Positions 49,702 through 58,281 of a stretch of DNA of 64,000 bases are shown here, in pieces (the stretch's first letter is position 1; each line of letters starts with the position of its first letter). A program made the translations under genes and the position numbers. The stretch lies in contig JBMOJB010000001.1 in NCBI GenBank assembly GCA_049316985.1, positions 26,633 to 90,632 on the forward strand. The letters are read 5' to 3'. Origin of the DNA: CANHEE01 sp049316985 (GTDB lineage Bacteria; Bacteroidota; Bacteroidia; Chitinophagales; Saprospiraceae). The notes below the pieces were generated by a model. The model had not been told where the DNA came from. It saw only the letters and a program-made list of their open reading frames with translations, and did no database searches.

Positions 49702-52515
49702 CTACTGATATAAATACATACTTGCATTTCTTACCAATTCTCTGAAATATGGGTCTTTCAGGTGCTTTATGAAATAAATCATTTCACCTGTGGATTTCAT
49801 TTCCGGGCCTAAATTTTTATTTACACCGGGAAATTTATCAAATGAAAAAACGGGAACTTTAATCGCATATCCTTCGAGGACAGGGTTAAAATTGAATTCT
49901 TTCAATTTGCGACCAAGCATGACCATAGTAGCGATATTTAGGAAAGGTACATTGTATGCCTTGGCAATAAAGGGAGTAGTTCGTGATGCTCTGGGATTGG
50001 CTTCAATCACATAAACAATATCATTTTTGATCGCGAATTGAACATTGATCAGCCCTTTAATATTTAGACTTAGCGCCAATTTTTTGGCATATTCTACCAT
50101 TTTTTCAACTATCTCCGGTTTGAGGCTGTAAGTTGGAAGGACAGAAGAACTATCACCCGAGTGAATACCTGCCGGTTCGATGTGTTCCATGATTCCCATT
50201 ATATGCACTTCTTCTCCATCGCAAATCGCGTCTATTTCCGCTTCTTTGGCTCGCTCGAGGAAATGATCAATCAATACCTTGTTGTCGGGCATATGTTTGA
50301 AAATATCCAGAACTGCGCGTTCAAGTTCGTTGTCGTTGATGACAATTTTCATCCGTTGTCCACCTAAGACGTACGATGGGCGCACCAATACGGGATAACC
50401 TACCCGCTTGGCAATTACTATGGCTTCATCTGCTGTATTGCTTGCGCCGTATTCCGGATAAGGTATTTCAAGTTTCTTCAACAAGTCTGAAAAAGCGCCG
50501 CGGTCTTCCGCGAGATCCATATCCTTGAAATCAGTACCAATAATTTTAATGCTTTTTTTGGCAAAAGTTTCCGCCAATTTTAACGCAGTTTGACCACCAA
50601 GTTGCACAATAATGCCTTCAGGTTGTTCAAGTTCTATGATTTCCTCTATATGCTCCCAGTTGACAGGTTCAAAATACAGTTTATCTGCTATATCAAAATC
50701 CGTTGATACTGTTTCCGGATTGCAATTGATCATGATTGCTTCATAACCGGCTTCCTTGATAGCCATCAATCCATGTACACAACAATAGTCGAATTCAATG
50801 CCTTGCCCGATTCTGTTAGGGCCGGAACCCAGCACGACAATCTTCTTTTTAGCGGAAGGAAAACTTTCATTTTCACCATCAAATGTGGAATAAAAATAGG
50901 GAGTCTTGGCTTCAAATTCTGCGGCACAAGTGTCTACCATTTTGAAAACTCTTTTTATACCCAGTTTTTTGCGTTGTTTGGTGACTTCTTCTATTTTAAT
51001 TCTCAATACCCAGGCAATTTGGGTATCTGAATAGCCTACACGTTTTAGTTCTCTGAAAAAATCTTCCGGTAGATCTTCCGCTACATTATACCTAAGCAAT
51101 TGTGTCTCTAGTTTGACCAGATATTTGAATTGCTTTAGGTACCACGAATCGATACCGGTCAATTTTTGAACTGTTTTCTCCGGTATTCCCAGTCGAAGTG
51201 CGTCTTTTACCCTATAAATTCTATCGTCGCTTACAATTTCAAGTCTTTGTAAAATATCTTCTGTGCGAATCCACTCTTTCATATCAGCACCCAAGCCGGC
51301 TCTTCCATTTTCTTGCGACTGACAGGCTTTTTGCATGGCCTCCAGAAAGTTTCTGCCAATAGCCATCACCTCTCCGACAGATTTCATTTGCAAGCCCAGC
51401 TGGTGACTCGCTCCCGGAAATTTATCGAAATTCCAGCGTGGCATTTTAACAATCACATAATCCAGTGCAGGTTCAAAATAGGCTGAGGTAGTCTTTGTTA
51501 TCTGATTTTTTAATTCGTCAAGATGATAACCAATGGCTAGTTTGGAGGCGATTTTTGCGATAGGATATCCGGTCGCTTTGCTGGCGAGAGCAGATGAACG
51601 AGAAACCCTCGGGTTGATTTCGACAGCGATCAATTCTTCAGTATCTGGGTTCATCGCAAATTGGACGTTGCAGCCTCCTGCAAAATTACCCATGGCGCGC
51701 ATCATTTTAATTGCATCTGTTCGCATCTGCTGAAAGGCGGTATCAGACAAAGTCATAGCGGGTGCCACTGTAATTGAATCACCGGTGTGAATACCCATCG
51801 GATCCAGATTTTCGACAGTGCAGATGATCGCAACATTATCGTTTTGATCGCGCAGCAATTCCAATTCGTATTCTTTCCAGCCAAGAACGGCTTTCTCTAC
51901 CAGTACCTCATGCGTCGGTGAAGCATTTAGACCTTTCCGAAGTGCCTCATCGAATTCCGCTTCTTTCATTACGAACCCTGCGCCTGAGCCTCCTAATGTA
52001 AAAGAGGGGCGAATCACCAATGGGAATCCAATCTTCTGTGCCGCTTCCTTTCCTTCTAAGTACGAATTCGCAATAAATGAAGGGGCGACTTTCATGCCTA
52101 TTTCGATCATCAATTGTTTGAATAGCTCGCGGTTTTCTGCTCGGTCAATCGCTTCCGGATCCACGCCAATCATTTTGACATCATACTTTTCCCACAGTCC
52201 AAGGTTGTCGCATTCTAGGGCGAGGTTTAAAGCGGTTTGTCCACCCATGGTGGGCAACACAGCATCAATATGGCGCTCTTTCAGAATAAATTCTATGCTA
52301 TCAGGTGTTAGTGGCATGAGGTAGACATGATCTGCAGTAATTGGATCAGTCATGATGGTTGCCGGATTAGAATTGATTAGCGAAACAACAATTCCTTCTT
52401 CACGCAATGATCTGGCAGCCTGCGAGCCCGAGTAATCAAATTCACAAGCTTGGCCAATTATTATCGGTCCACTTCCGATAAGTAAGACTGATTGTATCGA
52501 GGTATCTCTAGGCAT
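49702..52515 (-). CDS. carB: Carbamoyl-phosphate synthase large subunit, short form
   Basis: 937 residues: two homologous ATP-grasp halves ('VLLIGSGPIIIGQACEFDYSGSQA', 'VEINPRVSRSSALASKATGYPIA'; then 'VVLGSGPNRIGQGIEFDYCCVHG', 'VIEANPRASRTTPFIAKAYNVP') joined by the oligomerisation domain. The C-terminal allosteric (MGS-like) domain of about 130 residues found in the E. coli enzyme is absent; the protein ends with 'YFRELVRNASMYLYQ'. A form of this length is normal in Bacteroidota as far as I recall, and should not respond to UMP or ornithine in the E. coli way. It makes carbamoyl phosphate for pyrimidines and arginine. carA is not adjacent. Confidence 0.97.
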   Translation of the reverse strand: MPRDTSIQSVLLIGSGPIIIGQACEFDYSGSQAARSLREEGIVVSLINSNPATIMTDPITADHVYLMPLTPDSIEFILKERHIDAVLPTMGGQTALNLALECDNLGLWEKYDVKMIGVDPEAIDRAENRELFKQLMIEIGMKVAPSFIANSYLEGKEAAQKIGFPLVIRPSFTLGGSGAGFVMKEAEFDEALRKGLNASPTHEVLVEKAVLGWKEYELELLRDQNDNVAIICTVENLDPMGIHTGDSITVAPAMTLSDTAFQQMRTDAIKMMRAMGNFAGGCNVQFAMNPDTEELIAVEINPRVSRSSALASKATGYPIAKIASKLAIGYHLDELKNQITKTTSAYFEPALDYVIVKMPRWNFDKFPGASHQLGLQMKSVGEVMAIGRNFLEAMQKACQSQENGRAGLGADMKEWIRTEDILQRLEIVSDDRIYRVKDALRLGIPEKTVQKLTGIDSWYLKQFKYLVKLETQLLRYNVAEDLPEDFFRELKRVGYSDTQIAWVLRIKIEEVTKQRKKLGIKRVFKMVDTCAAEFEAKTPYFYSTFDGENESFPSAKKKIVVLGSGPNRIGQGIEFDYCCVHGLMAIKEAGYEAIMINCNPETVSTDFDIADKLYFEPVNWEHIEEIIELEQPEGIIVQLGGQTALKLAETFAKKSIKIIGTDFKDMDLAEDRGAFSDLLKKLEIPYPEYGASNTADEAIVIAKRVGYPVLVRPSYVLGGQRMKIVINDNELERAVLDIFKHMPDNKVLIDHFLERAKEAEIDAICDGEEVHIMGIMEHIEPAGIHSGDSSSVLPTYSLKPEIVEKMVEYAKKLALSLNIKGLINVQFAIKNDIVYVIEANPRASRTTPFIAKAYNVPFLNIATMVMLGRKLKEFNFNPVLEGYAIKVPVFSFDKFPGVNKNLGPEMKSTGEMIYFIKHLKDPYFRELVRNASMYLYQ

Positions 52516-52689
52516 AAAATATAGTTTGTATCTGATAGTCAGATGTAGTGAGATTATGGTTTTCCCGTTCCGTAAAGCGTGCTTTTAACATCCTTGCTGT
52601 TAATAAAAAATATTTAAAAACAGATTTATTAAAAGATAAACAAAGTACTGATTAGCAAAAATCCGATAGAATCTGGATGTAAGGCATGT

Positions 52690-52790
52690 AAAAAAAACCC
52701 TCACAGGGAATACATCACCTGTGAGGGTTTACTAATAACCCGTATACCAAAATACAATTATATGCTACTTTAGACATTGTTTATTTTGGG
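52690..52790 (-). ncRNA. Candidate structured small RNA with own promoter and terminator
   Basis: On the minus strand a promoter (TTG 52825-52823, 21 bases, TACCTTTG 52801-52794) is followed by about 100 bases and a perfect 13-bp terminator stem (52718-52730 with 52695-52707, core ACCCTCACAGG) with an eight-base T run. The start of the transcript pairs with its middle: 52789-52776 with 52758-52747, a 12-bp stem (CCAAAATA, two-base bulge, CAAT). No annotated protein gene lies in this unit. A 20-codon frame (52777-52715, MSKVAYNCILVYGLLVNPHR) exists but its stop is inside the terminator. It does not resemble 4.5S, 6S or tmRNA. It is either a regulatory RNA or the carrier of a tiny peptide. Confidence 0.65.
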
Positions 52791-52793
52791 ACG

Positions 52794-52825
52794 CAAAGGT
52801 AGGGTTCCCGAACTAATATCTGCAA
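52794..52825 (-). promoter_or_regulatory. Promoter of candidate small RNA
   Basis: TTG (52825-52823), 21 bases, TACCTTTG (52801-52794) on the minus strand. Confidence 0.6.
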
Positions 52826-52985
52826 TAATAGACTAGTTTTTTTTGCATTTATGATTTTTTTATTTGTAGATACCCGTTTTTATGCCAACAAAAGCGCAAA
52901 GTAAGAATCGGTGTTGATTTGCATGCGTTGTTGATTTTAAAAGAGAATATTTGAGAATTTTCTGCGAGTAATGCGTACAAAATAG

Positions 52986-53018
52986 TTTGCAGTCCGGACA
53001 GTAATTTTTTTATCTTTG
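52986..53018 (+). promoter_or_regulatory. Promoter of AddA-like helicase
   Basis: TTTG (52986-52989), 21 bases, TATCTTTG (53011-53018). The upstream in-frame ATG at 53016 overlaps this -7 box, so the true start is the ATG at 53034, giving a leader of about 10 bases. Confidence 0.75.
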
Positions 53019-53033
53019 CAAAAAGCACTAATC

Positions 53034-56000
53034 ATGTCACGAAAAAACATAGAAATAATATCTGCAGGTGCAGGAAGCGGCAAAACATACACGCTTACCC
53101 ATCGCATGTTAGAAGCTATTGAAGATAATATAAGAATTAGTGGAATTGTAGCTACTACATTTACACACAAAGCTGCAGCCGAATTACAAGAACGCGTCAG
53201 ATCACTGCTGCTTCAGAAAAAGAAATTTCAGGAGGCTGATGAGTTGTCGGAAGCCATGATAGGTACAGTCCATAGTATCGGAGTTAAACTCCTTCAAAGA
53301 TTTGCTTTCGAAGCTGGTGTATCACCTGAAGTAAGTGTTTTAGCACCGGACGACGCCCAATCGCTTTTTAACAGTGCATTTTCTTGTGTACTAACGGAAG
53401 AAAAAATTAATCGGATTGACCAACTGGCAACCAGATTGGGCAAAAATAAAAATCAGGATTTTGACTGGAGAAAAGATGTAAGAAAAATCACTGAAATCGC
53501 ACGCTCAAATGATTTTAATGCAGTTGTGCTGGAAAAAAGCAAAATAAGATCTTTCGAATCATTCGCCGCATTTTTACCTGAAGAGTCAAAGGTGTCGCAA
53601 AAAGATTTATTGCAGCAGCTTCAACTTTTTATTCATGAGACGATCGAACTGCTCAGTAACAATGGGGATGCGACAAAAATTACAGCAGATGCCATTTCTG
53701 AACTTAAGAAAACAAGCAATGATATTGAATTACATCAGCAGCTCGAGTGGTTTCAATGGGCTCGGCTGTCAAAACTGAATACAGGAGTAAAATCACGGGA
53801 TTTATTGGTGCCATTGCAGGAAATAGTTGCCAGTCATGAAGGGCTCGCTGAATTTCGAAAAGACATACGCGATTATATTTATGCAATTTTTGAGTCGGCC
53901 ATTGACGCGATGTTAGAGTTTCAGGAATACAAAAAGCGAAGAGGGCTTATAGATTACACCGATATGGAAGTATTGGTAAAGCAACTACTGAAGAAACAAA
54001 TTGTGAAGGATACATTGGAAAAGGAATTGGATCTGCTAATGGTGGATGAATTTCAAGATACCAATCCGCTACAACTGGATAATTTTTTAAATCTATCTTT
54101 TCTTGCCAAAAAATCAATTTGGGTGGGAGATCCCAAACAATCTATCTATGGTTTTAGAGGGGCCGATCCAGTATTAATGCAGGCTATTATTAGTGAGATC
54201 GGAATCAAGGATGAGAATATTTTGAAAATTTCCTACCGATCCAGGAAAGACCTGGTTAACGCTGTTAATGCCATTTTTACCAGTGCATTTAAGGATATAC
54301 CCAATGAACTGATAGCGCTAAAATCTCAAGAAATTGAGGAGACACCCGGTTTGGGATTAGCATTGAATCATTGGCACTTTCGTACAAATGATGGAACAAA
54401 AAGCAATAATAAAGCGTGGTTCCAGCATTGCATTGCAAATACTGTTGCCCGAAAACTGGAAGAGGGCATTTGGGTACAGGCAGAAAATGTTGCAAACGGA
54501 CTTAGAAAAGCAAGACCCGGAGACTTTGCGATATTGTGCAAAACAAATCAAGAGTGCCTGGATATGGCAAGCGCATTGTCGCTCGCAGGGCTAAAAGTGG
54601 CCATTTCACGCAATGGCTTACTTGAAACTTCTGAGGTTCAGCTCGTCGTAGCCTGCCTGAAGTTTGTACTTCAGTATTCAGACGCACTTTCTGTAGCAGA
54701 AATTCTTGTTCTCGCAGCCAATCTTCCCATAGAGGAGGTGATTAGCGATAGACTGTATTATGTGGAAAATATTGGTGATGGATACGACGAGCACATCTGG
54801 TCACAGGAAAACGAATACATCCGTAAAATCAATCTAATAAGGGAAAAATCAAAGGAGTTTTCAGCATCCGAAATGTTGAATTATTTGATTGAGGAACTTG
54901 ACTTAAGAGGCGTGGTGATGACCTGGGGCAACGCAAATCAACGGCTCGACAATATTGACATGCTTCGAAAATTAGCATTGGATTACGAGGAAGCTTGCAA
55001 CAGACAACATACAGCCGCTTCCTTGGGTGGTTTTATATTGTGGATAAACGAGCTTGCCTTTAATAAATTGGATATTCAAGCTGCAGGCGAAGGTCCGGAT
55101 GCAGTCAACGTACTAACCTACCACAAATCAAAAGGATTGGAATGGCCTATCGTGGTTTGTCATGCACTTGAAGCAGAACTATTGGAAGATATCTGGGGGA
55201 TGAGAATTATTGCAGAAGATACTCAAGTCGATCTTAATCACCTTTTAGAAAAAAGATGGTTGCAGTTTTGGGTCAATCCCTACGCAGATATTTCAGCTGG
55301 CACTCCTTTGATATGCAGACTTAAAGAGAGCGAATTGCAAAAAACAGTTAAAGAAGCTGCACGAAACGAGGAAATACGTTTGCTGTATGTGGGAATGACC
55401 AGAGCTTCGCAATATTTGATTTTCCCAACACGTCAAAAACCTCCCAAATGGCTAAGTAGGGTGTGCATGGACGATCCCGGAGTCGAAGTACTTGATCCTG
55501 AAAGCGCCTGGACGAAGTGGGAATGGTCCGGAAAGTTAATACCCATTTGTTCTGAAATCTTTGAGCTTCCGCGCGAAATTGAAGGTGGTGTTACAGCGGC
55601 TGATTCTTTTACTTATTTCGAACAAAAAGAAGGGAGGAAAATACATGACTTATTTGCTATCGACAGTGAAAGAGTAGAGTCATTTAATGCTAATTTGTAT
55701 ACTGCTAAGCAGATCACAAAATTGAAACGCCCATTTCTTGAAAATGACGACAATAATGAATATGCAAGCTTAAATATGATAGCTGAATACGCCCGCAGTT
55801 TAGGTCCTTTGAAAGAGCACTTGATTCAAAAAGTAATGTTGGAACGTTTGCTAAATAAATGGGAACTGCCACTTAAGGAGTCTTCAATTTTAATCGAGTA
55901 TTTTTCAGAATTCGAACATTTTCTAATAAAACAATATGGCGTAAAGACACAAATCAAAAACTATCCACTATCTGTATTAGAAAACAAAAGAAAATTCTCC

Positions 56001-56213
56001 ACGAATATTGATTTATTGGCAGAGACAGATACAGGAATGCTAATCGTGAAACATGAAACTTATGCAGGAGAAAAGGAAGCCGAAAAAGCCCAATCCTTTT
56101 CAAATTGGGCATTTTGGGTCAAAAAGGCTGTTGGAAAAAATCAACCGACAGCCGGAGATATTAAAGTTTTGATACATTTTATATCGAGTGGAAATATTTT
56201 CGAACTAGTTTAA
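53034..56213 (+). CDS. UvrD/AddA-like helicase with degenerate C-terminal nuclease fold
   Basis: 1059 residues. Superfamily 1A motifs: Walker A 'ISAGAGSGKTYTLTHRML', 'VATTFTHKAAAELQERV', Walker B 'LDLLMVDEFQDTNPLQ', 'IWVGDPKQSIYGFRGADP', 'ISYRS', 'VNVLTYHKSKGLEWPIVV' and 'EEIRLLYVGMTRAS'. The end resembles the RecB/AddA nuclease region ('STNIDLLAETDTGMLIVKHETY'), but where a GxxD...DxK catalytic set is expected, the D-x-K reads K-H-E, so the nuclease is probably inactive. Its role would be double-strand-break processing, perhaps with a separately encoded AddB-type nuclease. No such gene is adjacent. Confidence 0.9.
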   Translation: MSRKNIEIISAGAGSGKTYTLTHRMLEAIEDNIRISGIVATTFTHKAAAELQERVRSLLLQKKKFQEADELSEAMIGTVHSIGVKLLQRFAFEAGVSPEVSVLAPDDAQSLFNSAFSCVLTEEKINRIDQLATRLGKNKNQDFDWRKDVRKITEIARSNDFNAVVLEKSKIRSFESFAAFLPEESKVSQKDLLQQLQLFIHETIELLSNNGDATKITADAISELKKTSNDIELHQQLEWFQWARLSKLNTGVKSRDLLVPLQEIVASHEGLAEFRKDIRDYIYAIFESAIDAMLEFQEYKKRRGLIDYTDMEVLVKQLLKKQIVKDTLEKELDLLMVDEFQDTNPLQLDNFLNLSFLAKKSIWVGDPKQSIYGFRGADPVLMQAIISEIGIKDENILKISYRSRKDLVNAVNAIFTSAFKDIPNELIALKSQEIEETPGLGLALNHWHFRTNDGTKSNNKAWFQHCIANTVARKLEEGIWVQAENVANGLRKARPGDFAILCKTNQECLDMASALSLAGLKVAISRNGLLETSEVQLVVACLKFVLQYSDALSVAEILVLAANLPIEEVISDRLYYVENIGDGYDEHIWSQENEYIRKINLIREKSKEFSASEMLNYLIEELDLRGVVMTWGNANQRLDNIDMLRKLALDYEEACNRQHTAASLGGFILWINELAFNKLDIQAAGEGPDAVNVLTYHKSKGLEWPIVVCHALEAELLEDIWGMRIIAEDTQVDLNHLLEKRWLQFWVNPYADISAGTPLICRLKESELQKTVKEAARNEEIRLLYVGMTRASQYLIFPTRQKPPKWLSRVCMDDPGVEVLDPESAWTKWEWSGKLIPICSEIFELPREIEGGVTAADSFTYFEQKEGRKIHDLFAIDSERVESFNANLYTAKQITKLKRPFLENDDNNEYASLNMIAEYARSLGPLKEHLIQKVMLERLLNKWELPLKESSILIEYFSEFEHFLIKQYGVKTQIKNYPLSVLENKRKFSTNIDLLAETDTGMLIVKHETYAGEKEAEKAQSFSNWAFWVKKAVGKNQPTAGDIKVLIHFISSGNIFELV

Positions 56214-56231
56214 GAGTAAGGTATTTGTAAA

Positions 56232-56888
56232 CTATTCTTTAATTTCAATAGCAATAGATTTACTGTAATAACCCACTTCAGCCTCGGATTGTATATTGTC
56301 GTTTTGAGTTAACGGAAAAATACTCTTAACTAAAAAATAAGAACCATTTCCTGGTTTTAAACCTGAAAACATCACAGCTGGAATTAAAGCTTCATTTTTT
56401 GCCGTGGCGCCCTTAACCACTGCTTGTGCAACCGTGCCTTCAAAATCAGTCAGTGTTACTGTGATTTCTTCATTTTTTGATAATGGAGCTCCGTCCCATT
56501 TCAAGGTGAAGCCGCTGCTCTTACTGATGTAATTATCTTTAACCCCATAATTTTTCAACCCGGAGACATTGAATTGAATAGTTGCCTGTTTTTTTTGGTG
56601 TTTTATTTTATATTCGAAACCAGAACCAGGTATTCCTCCCATTACTTCAGCCTGGTAGTAATTGCCGACTACGTTATTATCGCGACGCTCCATCGCTCCT
56701 TCATTGAATCTAACTTCGTCTACTTTGATTGCTGCGACTTCTGATTGACCGATTTCACGGATTTCAATTTTTGTAAGGAGCATATTGTCCTCCTCCATAA
56801 ACCTGGCATAGCATCGAGCGCGCAAATTTGGTTGTTGCTGACAAGCTGCCAGCACTATTATATGCGATAAGAAAAGAAGTTTTTTCAT
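56232..56888 (-). CDS. Putative lipoprotein, unknown function
   Basis: 218 residues from the ATG at 56888 (MKKLLFLSHIIVLAACQQQ), with lipobox 'VLAAC'. The longer frame to 56909 runs into the promoter. The mature part is beta-rich, with two similar halves ('IEIREIGQSEVAAIKVDEVRF'; 'FTLKWDGAPLSKNEEITVTLTDFEG') that suggest immunoglobulin-like strands. No known family is recognised. It converges on the helicase gene with about 18 bases between stops. Confidence 0.7.
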   Translation of the reverse strand: MKKLLFLSHIIVLAACQQQPNLRARCYARFMEEDNMLLTKIEIREIGQSEVAAIKVDEVRFNEGAMERRDNNVVGNYYQAEVMGGIPGSGFEYKIKHQKKQATIQFNVSGLKNYGVKDNYISKSSGFTLKWDGAPLSKNEEITVTLTDFEGTVAQAVVKGATAKNEALIPAVMFSGLKPGNGSYFLVKSIFPLTQNDNIQSEAEVGYYSKSIAIEIKE

Positions 56889-56906
56889 TTTTTTATACTT
56901 TTGACC

Positions 56907-56938
56907 CAAAGTTAATGCACATTTGTTGAAAGTACCAA
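56907..56938 (-). promoter_or_regulatory. Promoter of lipoprotein gene
   Basis: On the minus strand TTTG (about 56939-56936), 21 bases, TAACTTTG (56914-56907), 19 bases before the ATG at 56888. Confidence 0.6.
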
Positions 56939-56984
56939 ATTGAGTTTGTTCGAGCGGTCAAATTTGCCATTCTCAAAAACCAAA

Positions 56985-57048
56985 AAGTCGCCTTCACGAA
57001 CTCAAATGCCGCCTTCACGAACTCAAAAGCCGTCTTCACGAGTTTTAG
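56985..57048. repeat. Three tandem 21-bp units
   Basis: The unit (GCCTTCACGAACTCAAA plus four bases, with CGTCTTCACGAG in the last) is repeated three times in the gap between the divergent lipoprotein and dehydrogenase genes. Its length is a multiple of three, and the minus strand reads FEFVKA-like repeats, but no credible gene is there. Confidence 0.8.
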
Positions 57049-57090
57049 CTTTTTTTTATTTTTTTTTACCCGTAACTTTATATCGAAATT

Positions 57091-58041
57091 TTGACCAGAA
57101 AAAAAGTGCTCATTACAGATGCAGTTCACTCGGTTTTAAAAGAAGGACTGGAATCTAACGATTTTATTTGTGATTATGAACCGGAAATAAGCAGCAGTGA
57201 AGTATTAGTCCGAATTGCCGATTATCAGGGAATCATTATTAATAGCAAAATTCATGCTGACAGGCATTTTATCGATAAAGCTAACCGCTTGGAGTTTATA
57301 GCTCGGTTGGGTTCAGGTAGGGAAGTTGTAGATATTGATTATGCAGAATCAAGAGGGATTGAAGTTTTTTTTTCTCCGGAAGGGAATAGCAACGCAGTCG
57401 GTGAACACGCTTTGGGAATGTTACTTGCTTTTGCCAATCATTTACTGAGATCAGACAGAGAGGTAAGGCATAGAATTTGGAATAGAGAACATAACAGAGG
57501 CTTTGAGCTGAAGGGAAAGACAATTGGAATCATTGGTTTCGGGCATACAGGTCCTGCTTTCGTTAGAAAATTAAAAGGACTGGATATGAACATATTGGTA
57601 CATGATAAATACAGGCAAAATCTTAAAAGTGAAGCGGCTTATATTCAGGAAGCAGAATTGACGGAAATTCAACAATCGGCAGAGATTATCAGTTTTCACT
57701 TACCGTTGACGTTGGAGACGAAACATTATTGTGATGCCCGGTTTATTGATGCTTGTGAACAGATTCCGTTGTTAATTAATACTTCAAGAGGTAATGTTAT
57801 TCATACCGGGGATTTGTTGAAAGGGCTTTTGCAAAATAAACTGAGAGGAGCTTGTCTGGATGTTTTTGAAAATGAAAATCCGGCAACTTTTAGTAGTGCT
57901 GAAAGTGAAATCTATGAGCAGTTATTTCATCTTGATAACGTAGTATTATCTCCGCATGTAGCGGGTTGGACGCAGGAATCAAAATATTTACTAGGAAAAG
58001 TACTTCTTGACAAAATTTTATCTCGGGAGCGAAAATATTGA
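57091..58041 (+). CDS. D-2-hydroxyacid dehydrogenase (SerA-like)
   Basis: 316 residues if started at TTG (57091, TTGACCAGAAAAAAAGTG); a GTG five codons later is the alternative, and no ATG is nearby. The fold and motifs are those of D-isomer dehydrogenases: 'EFIARLGSGREVVDIDYAESRGI', 'VGEHALGMLLAF', NAD site 'KTIGIIGFGHTGPAFVRKL', 'LINTSRGNVIHTGDLL' (catalytic Arg), 'GACLDVFENENP' (Glu) and 'VVLSPHVAGWT' (His). It could be 3-phosphoglycerate dehydrogenase in serine synthesis. No ACT domain is present. Confidence 0.88.
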   Translation: MTRKKVLITDAVHSVLKEGLESNDFICDYEPEISSSEVLVRIADYQGIIINSKIHADRHFIDKANRLEFIARLGSGREVVDIDYAESRGIEVFFSPEGNSNAVGEHALGMLLAFANHLLRSDREVRHRIWNREHNRGFELKGKTIGIIGFGHTGPAFVRKLKGLDMNILVHDKYRQNLKSEAAYIQEAELTEIQQSAEIISFHLPLTLETKHYCDARFIDACEQIPLLINTSRGNVIHTGDLLKGLLQNKLRGACLDVFENENPATFSSAESEIYEQLFHLDNVVLSPHVAGWTQESKYLLGKVLLDKILSRERKY

Positions 58042-58281
58042 ATTTGGTCGATTTTTGTCGCTTATTCGTCATATATTTGATGAATTGACTAAAAAAAAAT
58101 ATTTTTAAAAAATATAAATTTCGCTTGGTTTAATAATTAAAAAAAAATGTCTAACATTGCGCAAATACAATTTTTTATGGAATCTGCTTTTAAAATACCC
58201 TAAAAGCGCCAAATATAATTTTATAATCGATTTTTACAGGTAGGGACAACGATAGTTTCCCATAAAATTAAAACAATTCAA
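58042..58281. other. AT-rich leader region of TonB receptor
   Basis: 240 bases, very AT-rich, with no reading frame and no clear TAnnTTTG box in the last 150 bases. The promoter of the receptor is not identified. Confidence 0.35.

Noticed and set aside
53016..53033. Earlier ATG for the AddA-like helicase
   Set aside because: It overlaps the -7 promoter box, and the conserved protein begins at 53034.
56985..57048. CRISPR array
   Set aside because: The 21-bp units are directly adjacent with no spacers.
56893..57129. Minus-strand frame with FEFVKA repeats
   Set aside because: It is created by the 21-bp tandem repeat (a multiple of three) and overlaps both flanking promoter and gene starts.
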